64,000 nt of DNA from Luzula sylvatica (taxonomy: Eukaryota; Streptophyta; Magnoliopsida; Poales; Juncaceae), in contig OX326960.1 in assembly GCA_946800325.1 (NCBI GenBank), forward strand, positions 35,121,629-35,185,628, given 5' to 3'. Positions within the stretch are counted from its first letter, which is position 1, and each line of letters starts with the position of its first letter. The position numbers were made by a program, and so were the translations under genes. Below, in pieces: positions 1 through 11,800 of the stretch. Under the pieces are notes generated by a model. It did no database searches, was not told the origin of the DNA, and saw only the letters and a list, made by a program, of their open reading frames with translations.

Positions 1-621
1 CCAAATTTGACAAACAGTAAGAAAGTTTGTTTTTCGATTTCAAAACAAGATTTTAACGCTTTGAGGAGTTCAAATAACGTGTTTTCAGGTCATTTGTATC
101 GTATCTTTTAGTACATAACTTTTCACCAAATTTCACAAACACTATGGAAGTTTGTTTTTCTATTCAAAACAAGATTTTAACGCTTTGAGGAGTTCAAATA
201 ACGTGTTTTTAGATCATTTGTATCGTATCTTTTAGTACATAACTTTTCACCAAATTTCACAAACACTATGGAAGTTTGTTTTTCTATTCAAAACAAGATT
301 TTAACGCTTTGAGGAGTTCAAATAACGTGTTTTCAGATTATTTGTATCGTATCTTTTACTACATAACTTTTCACCAAATTTCAGAAACACTAAGGAAGTT
401 TGTTTTTCTATTCAAAACAAGATTTTAACGCTTTGAGGAGTTCAAATAACGTGTTTTTAGATCATTTGTATCGTATCTTTTAGTACATAACTTTTCACCA
501 AATTTCACAAACACTATGGAAGTTTGTTTTTCGAGTCAAAACAAGATTTTAACGCTTTGAGGAGTTCAAATAACGTGTTTTTAGATCATTTGTATCGTAT
601 CTTTTAGTACATAACTTTTCA

Positions 622-1242
622 GCAAATTTCACAAATACTAAGGAAGTTTGTTTTTCGATTCAAAACGAAATTTTAACGCTTTGAGGAGTTCAAATAACGT
701 GTTTTTAGATCATTTGTATCGTATCTTTTACTACATAACTTTTCACCAAATTTCAGAAACACTAAGGAAGTTTGTTTTTCGATTCAAAACAAGATTTTAA
801 CGCTTTGAGGAGTTCAAATAACGTGTTTTTAGATCATTTGTATCGTATCTTTTAGTACATAACTTTTCACCAAATTTCACAAACACTAAGGAAGTTTGTT
901 TTTCGATTTCAAAACAATATTTTAACGCTTTGAGGAGTTCAAATAACGTGTTTTTAGTTCATTTGTATCGTATCTTTTAGTACATAACTTTTCACCCAAT
1001 TTCACAAACACTAAGGAAGTTTGTTTTTCGAGTCAAAACAAGATTTTAACGCTTTGAGGAGTTCAAATAACGTGTTTTTAGATCATTTGTATCGTATCTT
1101 TTAGTACATAACTTTTCACCAAATTTCACAAACACTAAGGAAGTTTATTTTTCGATTCAAAACAAGATTTTAACGCTTTGAGGAGTTCAAATAACGTGTT
1201 TTTAGTTCATTTGTATCGTATGTTTTACTACATAACTTTTCA
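622..1242 (+). repeat. Recurring five-monomer cassette (621 bp), first of 15 copies
   Basis: The order is a GCAAATTT unit with AAATAC and AAAACGAA, a CAGAAAC/CGATTC unit, an extra-T unit with AATATTTT and AGTTC, a CCCAATTT/CGAGTC unit, and a GTTTATTTTT unit with AGTTC/TATGTTTTAC. It recurs starting at 3850, 9436, 12664, 17630, 24086, 34636, 40842, 42954, 48044, 50156, 51770, 54377, 56362 and 60706. It stays linked in all three zones while surrounding units are reshuffled. At 26198 and 30044 the first unit is present but the rest is replaced, marking breakpoints inside the cassette. Confidence 0.85.
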
Positions 1243-1748
1243 CCAAATTTCACAAACACTAAGGAAGTTTGTTTTTCGATTTCAAAACAAGATTTTAACG
1301 CTTTGAGGAGTTCAAATAACGTGTTTTCAGGTCATTTGTATCGTATCTTTTAGTACATAACTTTTCTCCAAATTTCAGAAACACTAAGGAAGTTTGTTTT
1401 TCTATTCAAAACAAGATTTTAACGCTTTGAGGAGTTCAAATAACGTGTTTTTAGATCATTTGTATCGTATCTTTTAGTACATAACTTTTCACCAAATTTC
1501 ACAAACACTAAGGAAATTTGTTTTTCGATTCAAAACAAGATTTTAACGCTTTGAGGAGTTCAAATAACGTGTTTTTAGTTCATTTGTATCGTATCTTTTA
1601 CTACATAACTTTTCACCAAATTTCACAAACACTAAGGAAGTTTGTTTTTCGAGTCAAAACAAGATTTTAACGCTTTGAGGAGTTCAAATAACGTGTTTTT
1701 AGATCATTTGTATCGTATCTTTTAGTACGTAACGTTTCACCAAATTTC

Positions 1749-1769
1749 ACAAACACTAAGGAAGTTTGT
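1749..1769. other. Upstream dyad ACAAAC-9-GTTTGT (positions 10-30)
   Basis: Perfect six-base inverted repeat around nine bases in the consensus. Many subfamilies break it with one substitution: C11G (CAGAAAC units), G25A (GGAAATTTG units) or G29A (GTTTATTTTT units). C15T gives a T-G wobble. Only the units at 26198 and 30044 carry both C15T and G25A, which restores pairing. Frequent disruption argues against strong constraint on a hairpin. Confidence 0.7.
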
Positions 1770-1792
1770 TTTTCGATTCAAAACAAGATTTT

Positions 1793-1819
1793 AACGCTTT
1801 GAGGAGTTCAAATAACGTG
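1793..1819 (+). other. Invariant monomer core (positions 54-80), shown in the reference copy
   Basis: This 27-bp block begins AACGCTTTGAGGAGTTCAAA and ends at AACGTG. It is identical in nearly every copy. The recurrent exceptions are C56T (24514, 35064, 41270, 48472), C58T (25758, 29604, 42514, 49716) and G80C (seven copies). The rest are isolated, for example G65T at 18564, G64T at 50840, A63T at 33208 and 51336, C70A at 39296, G78A at 51227 and C77T at 55942. Flanking segments instead carry many array-wide alternative states. The contrast could reflect a bound protein, a structural constraint, or chance fixation during amplification. The block does not resemble the CENP-B box, and I do not recognise it as any known protein site. 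Confidence 0.75.
1798..1812. other. Core dyad TTTGA-5-TCAAA (positions 59-73)
   Basis: Five-base perfect inverted repeat around a five-base centre (GGAGT), inside the invariant core. It is present in almost all copies. The arm-breaking changes I saw are isolated: A63T at 33208 and 51336, and C70A at 39296. Short dyads are a reported feature of centromeric satellites that lack CENP-B boxes. A role here is inference. Confidence 0.7.
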
Positions 1820-4800
1820 TTTTTAGATCATTTGTATCGTATCTTTTAGTACATAACTTTTCACCAAATTTCACAAACACTAAGGAAATTTGTTTTTCGA
1901 TTCAAAACAAGATTTTAACGCTTTGAGGAGTTCAAATAACGTGTTTTTAGTTCATTTGTATCGTATCTTTTAGTACATAACTTTTCACCAAATTTCACAA
2001 ACACTAAGGAAATTTGTTTTTCGATTCAAAACAAGATTTTAACGCTTTGAGGAGTTCAAATAACGTGTTTTTAGATCATTTGTATCGTATCTTTTAGTAC
2101 ATAACTTTTCACCAAATTTCAGAAACACTAAGGAAGTTTGTTTTTCTATTCAAAACAAGATTTTAACGCTTTGAGGAGTTCAAATAACGTGTTTTCAGAT
2201 TATTTGTATCGTATATTTTACTACATAACATTTCACCAAATTTCAGAAACACTAAGGAAGTTTGTTTTTCTATTCAAAACAAGATTTTAACGCTTTGAGG
2301 AGTTCAAATAACGTGTTTTTAGATCATTTGTATCGTATCTTTTAGTACATAACTTTTCACCAAATTTCACAAACACTAAGGAAATTTGTTTTTCGATTCA
2401 AAACAAGATTTTAACGCTTTGAGGAGTTCAAATAACGTGTTTTTAGTTCATTTGTATCGTATGTTTTACTACATAACTTTTCACCAAATTTCACAAACAC
2501 TAAGGAAGTTTGTTTTTCGAGTCAAAACAAGATTTTAACGCTTTGAGGAGTTCAAATAACGTGTTTTTAGATCATTTGTATCGTATCTTTTAGTACATAA
2601 CGTTTCACCAAATTTCACAAACACTAAGGAAGTTTGTTTTTCGATTCAAAACAAGATTTTAACGCTTTGAGGAGTTCAAATAACGTGTTTTTAGATCATT
2701 TGTATCGTATCTTTTACTACATAACTTTTCACCAAATTTGACAAACACTAAGAAAGTTTGTTTTTCGATTTCAAAACAAGATTTTAACGCTTTGAGGAGT
2801 TCAAATAACGTGTTTTCAGGTCATTTGTATCGTATCTTTTAGTACATAACTTTTCACCAAATTTCAGAAACACTAAGGAAGTTTGTTTTTCGATTCAAAA
2901 CAAGATTTTAACGCTTTGAGGAGTTCAAATAACGTGTTTTTAGATCATTTGTATCGTATCTTTTAGTACATAACTTTTCACCAAATTTCACAAACACTAG
3001 GAAAGTTTGTTTTTCGTTTCAAAACAAGATTTTAACGCTTTGAGGAGTTCAAATAACGTGTTTTTAGATCATTTGTATCGTATCTTTTAGTACATAACTT
3101 TTCACCAAATTTCAGAAACACTAAGGAAGTTTGTTTTTCTATTCAAAACAAGATTTTAACGCTTTGAGGAGTTCAAATAACGTGTTTTCAGATTATTTGT
3201 ATCGTATCTTTTACTACATAACTTTTCACCAAATTTCAGAAACACTAAGGAAGTTTGTTTTTCTATTCAAAACAAGATTTTAACGCTTTGAGGAGTTCAA
3301 ATAACGTGTTTTTAGATCATTTGTATCGTATCTTTTAGTACATAACTTTTCACCAAATTTCACAAACACTAAGGAAGTTTGTTTTTCGATTCAAAACAAA
3401 ATTTTAACGCTTTGAGGAGTTCAAATAACGTGTTTTTAGATCATTTGTATCGTATCTTTTACTACATAACTTTTCACCAAATTTGACAAACAGTAAGAAA
3501 GTTTGTTTTTAGATTTCAAAACAAGATTTTAACGCTTTGAGGAGTTCAAATAACGTGTTTTCAGGTCATTTGTATCGTATCTTTTAGTACATAACTTTTC
3601 ACCAAATTTCAGAAACACTAAGGAAGTTTGTTTTTCGATTCAAAACAAGATTTTAACGCTTTGAGGAGTTCAAATAACGTGTTTTTAGATCATTTGTATC
3701 GTATCTTTTAGTACATAACTTTTCACCAAATTTCACAAACACTAAGGAAGTTTGTTTTTCGAGTCAAAACAATATTTTAACGCTTTGAGGAGTTCAAATA
3801 ACGTGTTTTTAGATCATTTGTATCGTATCTTTTAGTACATAACTTTTCAGCAAATTTCACAAATACTAAGGAAGTTTGTTTTTCGATTCAAAACGAAATT
3901 TTAACGCTTTGAGGAGTTCAAATAACGTGTTTTTAGATCATTTGTATCGTATCTTTTACTACATAACTTTTCACCAAATTTCAGAAACACTAAGGAAGTT
4001 TGTTTTTCGATTCAAAACAAGATTTTAACGCTTTGAGGAGTTCAAATAACGTGTTTTTAGATCATTTGTATCGTATCTTTTAGTACATAACTTTTCACCA
4101 AATTTCACAAACACTAAGGAAGTTTGTTTTTCGATTTCAAAACAATATTTTAACGCTTTGAGGAGTTCAAATAACGTGTTTTTAGTTCATTTGTATCGTA
4201 TCTTTTAGTACATAACTTTTCACCCAATTTCACAAACACTAAGGAAGTTTGTTTTTCGAGTCAAAACAAGATTTTAACGCTTTGAGGAGTTCAAATAACG
4301 TGTTTTTAGATCATTTGTATCGTATCTTTTAGTACATAACTTTTCACCAAATTTCACAAACACTAAGGAAGTTTATTTTTCGATTCAAAACAAGATTTTA
4401 ACGCTTTGAGGAGTTCAAATAACGTGTTTTTAGTTCATTTGTATCGTATGTTTTACTACATAACTTTTCACCAAATTTCACAAACACTAAGGAAGTTTGT
4501 TTTTCGAGTCAAAACAAGATTTTAACGCTTTGAGGAGTTCAAATAACGTGTTTTTAGATCATTTGTATCGTATCTTTTAGTACATAACTTTTCACCAAAT
4601 TTCACAAACACTAAGGAAGTTTGTTTTTCGATTCAAAACAAAATTTTAACGCTTTGAGGAGTTCAAATAACGTGTTTTTAGATCATTTGTATCGTATCTT
4701 TTACTACATGACTTTTCACCAAATTTGACAAACACTAAGAAAGTTTGTTTTTCGATTTCAAAACAAGATTTTATCGCTTTGAGGAGTTCAAATAACGTGT

Positions 4801-7800
4801 TTTCAGGTCATTTGTATCGTATCTTTTAGTACATAACTTTTCACCAAATTTCAGAAACACTAAGGAAGTTTGTTTTTCGATTCAAAACAAGATTTTAACG
4901 CTTTGAGGAGTTCAAATAACGTGTTTTTAGATCATTTGTATCGTATCTTTTAGTACATAACTTTTCACCAAATTTCACAAACACTAGGAAAGTTTGTTTT
5001 TCGTTTCAAAACAAGATTTTAACGCTTTGAGGAGTTCAAATAACGTGTTTTTAGATCATTTGTATCGTATCTTTTAGTACATAACTTTTCACCAAATTTC
5101 AGAAACACTAAGGAAGTTTGTTTTTCTATTCAAAACAAGATTTTAACGCTTTGAGGAGTTCAAATAACGTGTTTTCAGATTATTTGTATCGTATATTTTA
5201 CTACATAACTTTTCACCAAATTTCAGAAACACTAAGGAAGTTTGTTTTTCTATTCAAAACAAGATTTTAACGCTTTGAGGAGTTCAAATAACGTGTTTTT
5301 AGATCATTTGTATCGTATCTTTTAGTACATAACTTTTCACCAAATTTCACAAACACTAAGGAAATTTGTTTTTCGATTCAAAACAAGATTTTAACGCTTT
5401 GAGGAGTTCAAATAACGTGTTTTTAGTTCATTTGTATCGTATGTTTTACTACATAACTTTTCACCAAATTTCACAAACACTAAGGAAGTTTGTTTTTCGA
5501 GTCAAAACAAGATTTTAACGCTTTGAGGAGTTCAAATAACGTGTTTTTAGATCATTTGTATCGTATCTTTTAGTACGTAACGTTTCACCAAATTTCACAA
5601 ACACTAAGGAAGTTTGTTTTTCGATTCAAAACAAGATTTTAACGCTTTGAGGAGTTCAAATAACGTGTTTTTAGATCATTTGTATCGTATCTTTTAGTAC
5701 ATAACTTTTCACCAAATTTCACAAACACTAAGGAAATTTGTTTTTCGATTCAAAACAAGATTTTAACGCTTTGAGGAGTTCAAATAACGTGTTTTTAGTT
5801 CATTTGTATCGTATCTTTTAGTACATAACTTTTCACCAAATTTCACAAACACTAAGGAAGTTTGTTTTTCGAGTCAAAACAAGATTTTAACGCTTTGAGG
5901 AGTTCAAATAACGTGTTTTTAGATCATTTGTATCGTATCTTTTAGTACATAACTTTTCACCAAATTTCAGAAACACTAAGGAAGTTTGTTTTTCTATTCA
6001 AAACAAGATTTTAACGCTTTGAGGAGTTCAAATAACGTGTTTTCAGATTATTTGTATCGTATATTTTACTACATAACATTTCACCAAATTTCAGAAACAC
6101 TAAGGAAGTTTGTTTTTCTATTCAAAACAAGATTTTAACGCTTTGAGGAGTTCAAATAACGTGTTTTTAGATCATTTGTATCGTATCTTTTAGTACATAA
6201 CTTTTCACCAAATTTCACAAACACTAAGGAAATTTGTTTTTCGATTCAAAACAAGATTTTAACGCTTTGAGGAGTTCAAATAACGTGTTTTTAGTTCATT
6301 TGTATCGTATGTTTTACTACATAACTTTTCACCAAATTTCACAAACACTAAGGAAGTTTGTTTTTCGAGTAAAAACAAGATTTTAACGCTTTGAGGAGTT
6401 CAAATAACGTGTTTTTAGATCATTTGTATCGTATCTTTTAGTACATAACGTTTCACCAAATTTCACAAACACTAAGGAAGTTTGTTTTTCGATTCAAAAC
6501 AAGATTTTAACGCTTTGAGGAGTTCAAATAACGTGTTTTTAGTTCATTTGTATCGTATGTTTTACTACATAACTTTTCACCAAATTTCACAAACACTAAG
6601 GAAGTTTGTTTTTCGAGTCAAAACAAGATTTTAACGCTTTGAGGAGTTCAAATAACGTGTTTTTAGATCATTTGTATCGTATCTTTTAGTACATAACTTT
6701 TCAGCAAATTTCACAAACACTAAGGAAGTTTGTTTTTCGATTCAAAACGAAATTTTAACGCTTTGAGGAGTTCAAATAACGTCTTTTTAGATCATTTGTA
6801 TCGTATCTTTTACTACATAACTTTTCACCAAATTTCAGAAACACTAAGGAAGTTTGTTTTTCGATTCAAAACAAGATTTTAACGCTTTGAGGAGTTCAAA
6901 TAACGTGTTTTTAGATCATTTGTATCGTATCTTTTAGTACATAACTTTTCACCAAATTTCACAAACACTAAGGAAGTTTGTTTTTCGATTTCAAAACAAT
7001 ATTTTAACGCTTTGAGGAGTTCAAATAACGTGTTTTTAGTTCATTTGTATCGTATCTTTTAGTACATAACTTTTCACCAAATTTCACAAACACTAAGGAA
7101 GTTTGTTTTTCGAGTCAAAACAAGATTTTAACGCTTTGAGGAGTTCAAATAACGTGTTTTTAGATCATTTGTATCATATCTTTTAGTACATAACTTTTCA
7201 CCAAATTTCAGAAACACTAAGGAAGTTTGTTTTTCTATTCAAAACAAGATTTTAACGCTTTGAGGAGTTCAAATAACGTGTTTTTAGTTCATTTGTATCG
7301 TATGTTTTACTACATAACTTTTCACCAAATTTCAGAAACACTAAGGAAGTTTGTTTTTCGAGTCAAAACAAGATTATAACGCTTTGAGGAGTTCAAATAA
7401 CGTGTTTTTAGATCATTTGTATCGTATCTTTTAGTACATAACTTTTCACCAAATTTCACAAACACTAAGGAAGTTTGTTTTTCGATTCAAAACGAAATTT
7501 TAACGCTTTGAGGAGTTCAAATAACGTGTTTTTAGATCATTTGTATCGTATCTTTTACTACATAACTTTTCACCAAATTTCAGAAACACTAAGGAAGTTT
7601 GTTTTTCGATTCAAAACAAGATTTTAACGCTTTGAGGAGTTCAAATAACGTGTTTTTAGATCATTTGTATCGTATCTTTTACTACATAACTTTTCACCAA
7701 ATTTGACAAACACTAAGAAAGTTTGTTTTTCGATTTCAAAACAAGATTTTAACGCTTTGAGGAGTTCAAATAACGTGTTTTCAGGTCATTTGTATCGTAT

Positions 7801-8814
7801 CTTTTAGTACATAACTTTTCACCAAATTTCAGAAACACTAAGGAAGTTTGTTTTTCGATTCAAAACAAGATTTTAACGCTTTGAGGAGTTCAAATAACGT
7901 GTTTTTAGATCATTTGTATCGTATCTTTTAGTACATAACTTTTCAGCAAATTTCACAAACACTAGGAAAGTGTGTTTTTCGTTTCAAAACAAGATTTTAA
8001 CGCTTTGAGGAGTTCAAATAACGTGTTTTTAGATCATTTGTATCGTATCTTTTACTACATAACTTTTCACCAAATTTGACAAACACTAAGAAAGTTTGTT
8101 TTTCGATTTCAAAACAAGATTGTAACGCTTTGAGGAGTTCAAATAACGTGTTTTCAGGTCATTTGTATAGTATCTTTTAGTACATAACTTTTCACCAAAT
8201 TTCAGAAACACTAAGGAAGTTTGTTTTTCGATTCAAAACAAGATTTTAACGCTTTGAGGAGTTCAAATAACGTGTTTTTAGATCATTTGTATTGTATCTT
8301 TTAGTACATAACTTTTCACCAAATTTCACAAACACTAGGAAAGTTTGTTTTTCGTTTCAAAACAAGATTTTAACGCTTTGAGGAGTTCAAATAACGTGTT
8401 TTTAGATCATTTGTATCGTATCTTTTAGTACATAACTTTTCACCAAATTTCAGAAACACTAAGGAAGTTTGTTTTTCTATTCAAAACAAGATTTTAACGC
8501 TTTGAGGAGTTCAAATAACGTGTTTTCAGATTATTTGTATCGTATCTTTTACTACATAACTTTTCACCAAATTTCAGAAACACTAAGGAAGTTTGTTTTT
8601 CTATTCAAAACAAGATTTTAACGCTTTGAGGAGTTCAAATAACGTGTTTTTAGATCATTTGTATCGTATCTTTTAGTACATAACTTTTCACCAAATTTCA
8701 CAAACACTAAGGAAGTTTGTTTTTCGATTCAAAACAAAATTTTAACGCTTTGAGGAGTTCAAATAACGTGTTTTTAGATCATTTGTATCGTATCTTTTAC
8801 TACATAACTTTTCA

Positions 8815-11800
8815 CCAAATTTGACAAACAGTAAGAAAGTTTGTTTTTCGATTTCAAAACAAGATTTTAACGCTTTGAGGAGTTCAAATAACGTGTTTTC
8901 AGGTCATTTGTATCGTATCTTTTAGTACATAACTTTTCACCAAATTTCACAAACACTATGGAAGTTTGTTTTTCTATTCAAAACAAGATTTTAACGCTTT
9001 GAGGAGTTCAAATAACGTGTTTTTAGATCATTTGTATCGTATCTTTTAGTACATAACTTTTCACCAAATTTCACAAACACTATGGAAGTTTGTTTTTCTA
9101 TTCAAAACAAGATTTTAACGCTTTGAGGAGTTCAAATAACGTGTTTTCAGATTATTTGTATCGTATCTTTTACTACATAACTTTTCACCAAATTTCAGAA
9201 ACACTAAGGAAGTTTGTTTTTCTATTCAAAACAAGATTTTAACGCTTTGAGGAGTTCAAATAACGTGTTTTTAGATCATTTGTATCGTATCTTTTAGTAC
9301 ATAACTTTTCACCAAATTTCACAAACACTATGGAAGTTTGTTTTTCGAGTCAAAACAAGATTTTAACGCTTTGAGGAGTTCAAATAACGTGTTTTTAGAT
9401 CATTTGTATCGTATCTTTTAGTACATAACTTTTCAGCAAATTTCACAAATACTAAGGAAGTTTGTTTTTCGATTCAAAACGAAATTTTAACGCTTTGAGG
9501 AGTTCAAATAACGTGTTTTTAGATCATTTGTATCGTATCTTTTACTACATAACTTTTCACCAAATTTCAGAAACACTAAGGAAGTTTGTTTTTCGATTCA
9601 AAACAAGATTTTAACGCTTTGAGGAGTTCAAATAACGTGTTTTTAGATCATTTGTATCGTATCTTTTAGTACATAACTTTTCACCAAATTTCACAAACAC
9701 TAAGGAAGTTTGTTTTTCGATTTCAAAACAATATTTTAACGCTTTGAGGAGTTCAAATAACGTGTTTTTAGTTCATTTGTATCGTATCTTTTAGTACATA
9801 ACTTTTCACCCAATTTCACAAACACTAAGGAAGTTTGTTTTTCGAGTCAAAACAAGATTTTAACGCTTTGAGGAGTTCAAATAACGTGTTTTTAGATCAT
9901 TTGTATCGTATCTTTTAGTACATAACTTTTCACCAAATTTCACAAACACTAAGGAAGTTTATTTTTCGATTCAAAACAAGATTTTAACGCTTTGAGGAGT
10001 TCAAATAACGTGTTTTTAGTTCATTTGTATCGTATGTTTTACTACATAACTTTTCACCAAATTTCACAAACACTAAGGAAGTTTGTTTTTCGATTTCAAA
10101 ACAAGATTTTAACGCTTTGAGGAGTTCAAATAACGTGTTTTCAGGTCATTTGTATCGTATCTTTTAGTACATAACTTTTCTCCAAATTTCAGAAACACTA
10201 AGGAAGTTTGTTTTTCTATTCAAAACAAGATTTTAACGCTTTGAGGAGTTCAAATAACGTGTTTTTAGATCATTTGTATCGTATCTTTTAGTACATAACT
10301 TTTCACCAAATTTCACAAACACTAAGGAAATTTGTTTTTCGATTCAAAACAAGATTTTAACGCTTTGAGGAGTTCAAATAACGTGTTTTTAGTTCATTTG
10401 TATCGTATCTTTTACTACATAACTTTTCACCAAATTTCACAAACACTAAGGAAGTTTGTTTTTCGAGTCAAAACAAGATTTTAACGCTTTGAGGAGTTCA
10501 AATAACGTGTTTTTAGATCATTTGTATCGTATCTTTTAGTACGTAACGTTTCACCAAATTTCACAAACACTAAGGAAGTTTGTTTTTCGATTCAAAACAA
10601 GATTTTAACGCTTTGAGGAGTTCAAATAACGTGTTTTTAGATCATTTGTATCGTATCTTTTAGTACATAACTTTTCACCAAATTTCACAAACACTAAGGA
10701 AATTTGTTTTTCGATTCAAAACAAGATTTTAACGCTTTGAGGAGTTCAAATAACGTGTTTTTAGTTCATTTGTATCGTATCTTTTAGTACATAACTTTTC
10801 ACCAAATTTCACAAACACTAAGGAAATTTGTTTTTCGATTCAAAACAAGATTTTAACGCTTTGAGGAGTTCAAATAACGTGTTTTTAGATCATTTGTATC
10901 GTATCTTTTAGTACATAACTTTTCACCAAATTTCAGAAACACTAAGGAAGTTTGTTTTTCTATTCAAAACAAGATTTTAACGCTTTGAGGAGTTCAAATA
11001 ACGTGTTTTCAGATTATTTGTATCGTATATTTTACTACATAACATTTCACCAAATTTCAGAAACACTAAGGAAGTTTGTTTTTCTATTCAAAACAAGATT
11101 TTAACGCTTTGAGGAGTTCAAATAACGTGTTTTTAGATCATTTGTATCGTATCTTTTAGTACATAACTTTTCACCAAATTTCACAAACACTAAGGAAATT
11201 TGTTTTTCGATTCAAAACAAGATTTTAACGCTTTGAGGAGTTCAAATAACGTGTTTTTAGTTCATTTGTATCGTATGTTTTACTACATAACTTTTCACCA
11301 AATTTCACAAACACTAAGGAAGTTTGTTTTTCGAGTCAAAACAAGATTTTAACGCTTTGAGGAGTTCAAATAACGTGTTTTTAGATCATTTGTATCGTAT
11401 CTTTTAGTACATAACGTTTCACCAAATTTCACAAACACTAAGGAAGTTTGTTTTTCGATTCAAAACAAGATTTTAACGCTTTGAGGAGTTCAAATAACGT
11501 GTTTTTAGATCATTTGTATCGTATCTTTTACTACATAACTTTTCACCAAATTTGACAAACACTAAGAAAGTTTGTTTTTCGATTTCAAAACAAGATTTTA
11601 ACGCTTTGAGGAGTTCAAATAACGTGTTTTCAGGTCATTTGTATCGTATCTTTTAGTACATAACTTTTCACCAAATTTCAGAAACACTAAGGAAGTTTGT
11701 TTTTCGATTCAAAACAAGATTTTAACGCTTTGAGGAGTTCAAATAACGTGTTTTTAGATCATTTGTATCGTATCTTTTAGTACATAACTTTTCACCAAAT

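Larger units (their letters stand above)
1740..1863 (+). repeat. Representative consensus monomer (124 bp)
   Basis: This copy matches the majority base at every position as I read it, so I use it for numbering: position 1 is the first C of CCAAATTT and position 124 is the A of TTCA. Landmarks are AAATTT at 3-8, T5 at 30-34, AAAA at 41-44, the invariant core at 54-80, T5 at 81-85, CATTTGTATCGTAT at 90-103 and TTTT at 105-108 and 119-122. It has 19 C and 17 G. Four CpG dinucleotides (35-36, 56-57, 77-78, 99-100) compare with about 2.6 expected from composition, so the consensus is not CpG-depleted. Several A/T tracts are spaced near 10.5 bp or multiples of it, which could favour bending; that is inference. 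Confidence 0.95.
1..8814 (+). repeat. Higher-order repeat copy A, 71 monomers (8814 bp)
   Basis: This is the first full copy of the largest repeat period. The next copy begins at 8815 with the same opening unit (TTTGACAAACAG, extra T, TTTTCAGGTC), followed by the same CTATGG units. The length is 71 x 124 + 10, matching ten 125-bp monomers at 1, 870, 1243, 2732, 3477, 4098, 4719, 6953, 7697 and 8070. Private markers shared with copy B include TTTTTAGATTTC at 3477, CATGAC near 4708, GATTTTATCG near 4770, G80C at 6783 and C99A at 8169. Internally it contains related segments, such as the TACGTAACGTTTC unit recurring 3848 bp apart (near 1723 and 5571), so the 71-mer itself grew by earlier internal duplication. 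The start is set by the window edge, so the true phase of the HOR is unknown. Confidence 0.93.

Noticed and set aside
1771..1787. CENP-B box
   Set aside because: Positions 32-41 fit the first half of the essential pattern (TTCG, four bases, A), but positions 44-47 read ACAA where CGGG is required. The match is only partial and many subfamilies (CTATTC) lose TTCG as well.
1814..1819. AACGTG in every core as a bHLH/bZIP-type binding site
   Set aside because: A six-base match is expected by chance and there is no promoter context; nothing here supports regulated transcription.
7961..8130. Private T-to-G changes near 7972 and 8122 in copy A as functional variants
   Set aside because: They are isolated substitutions absent from the equivalent units in copies B and C. 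Sequencing or polishing error is as likely as real variation.
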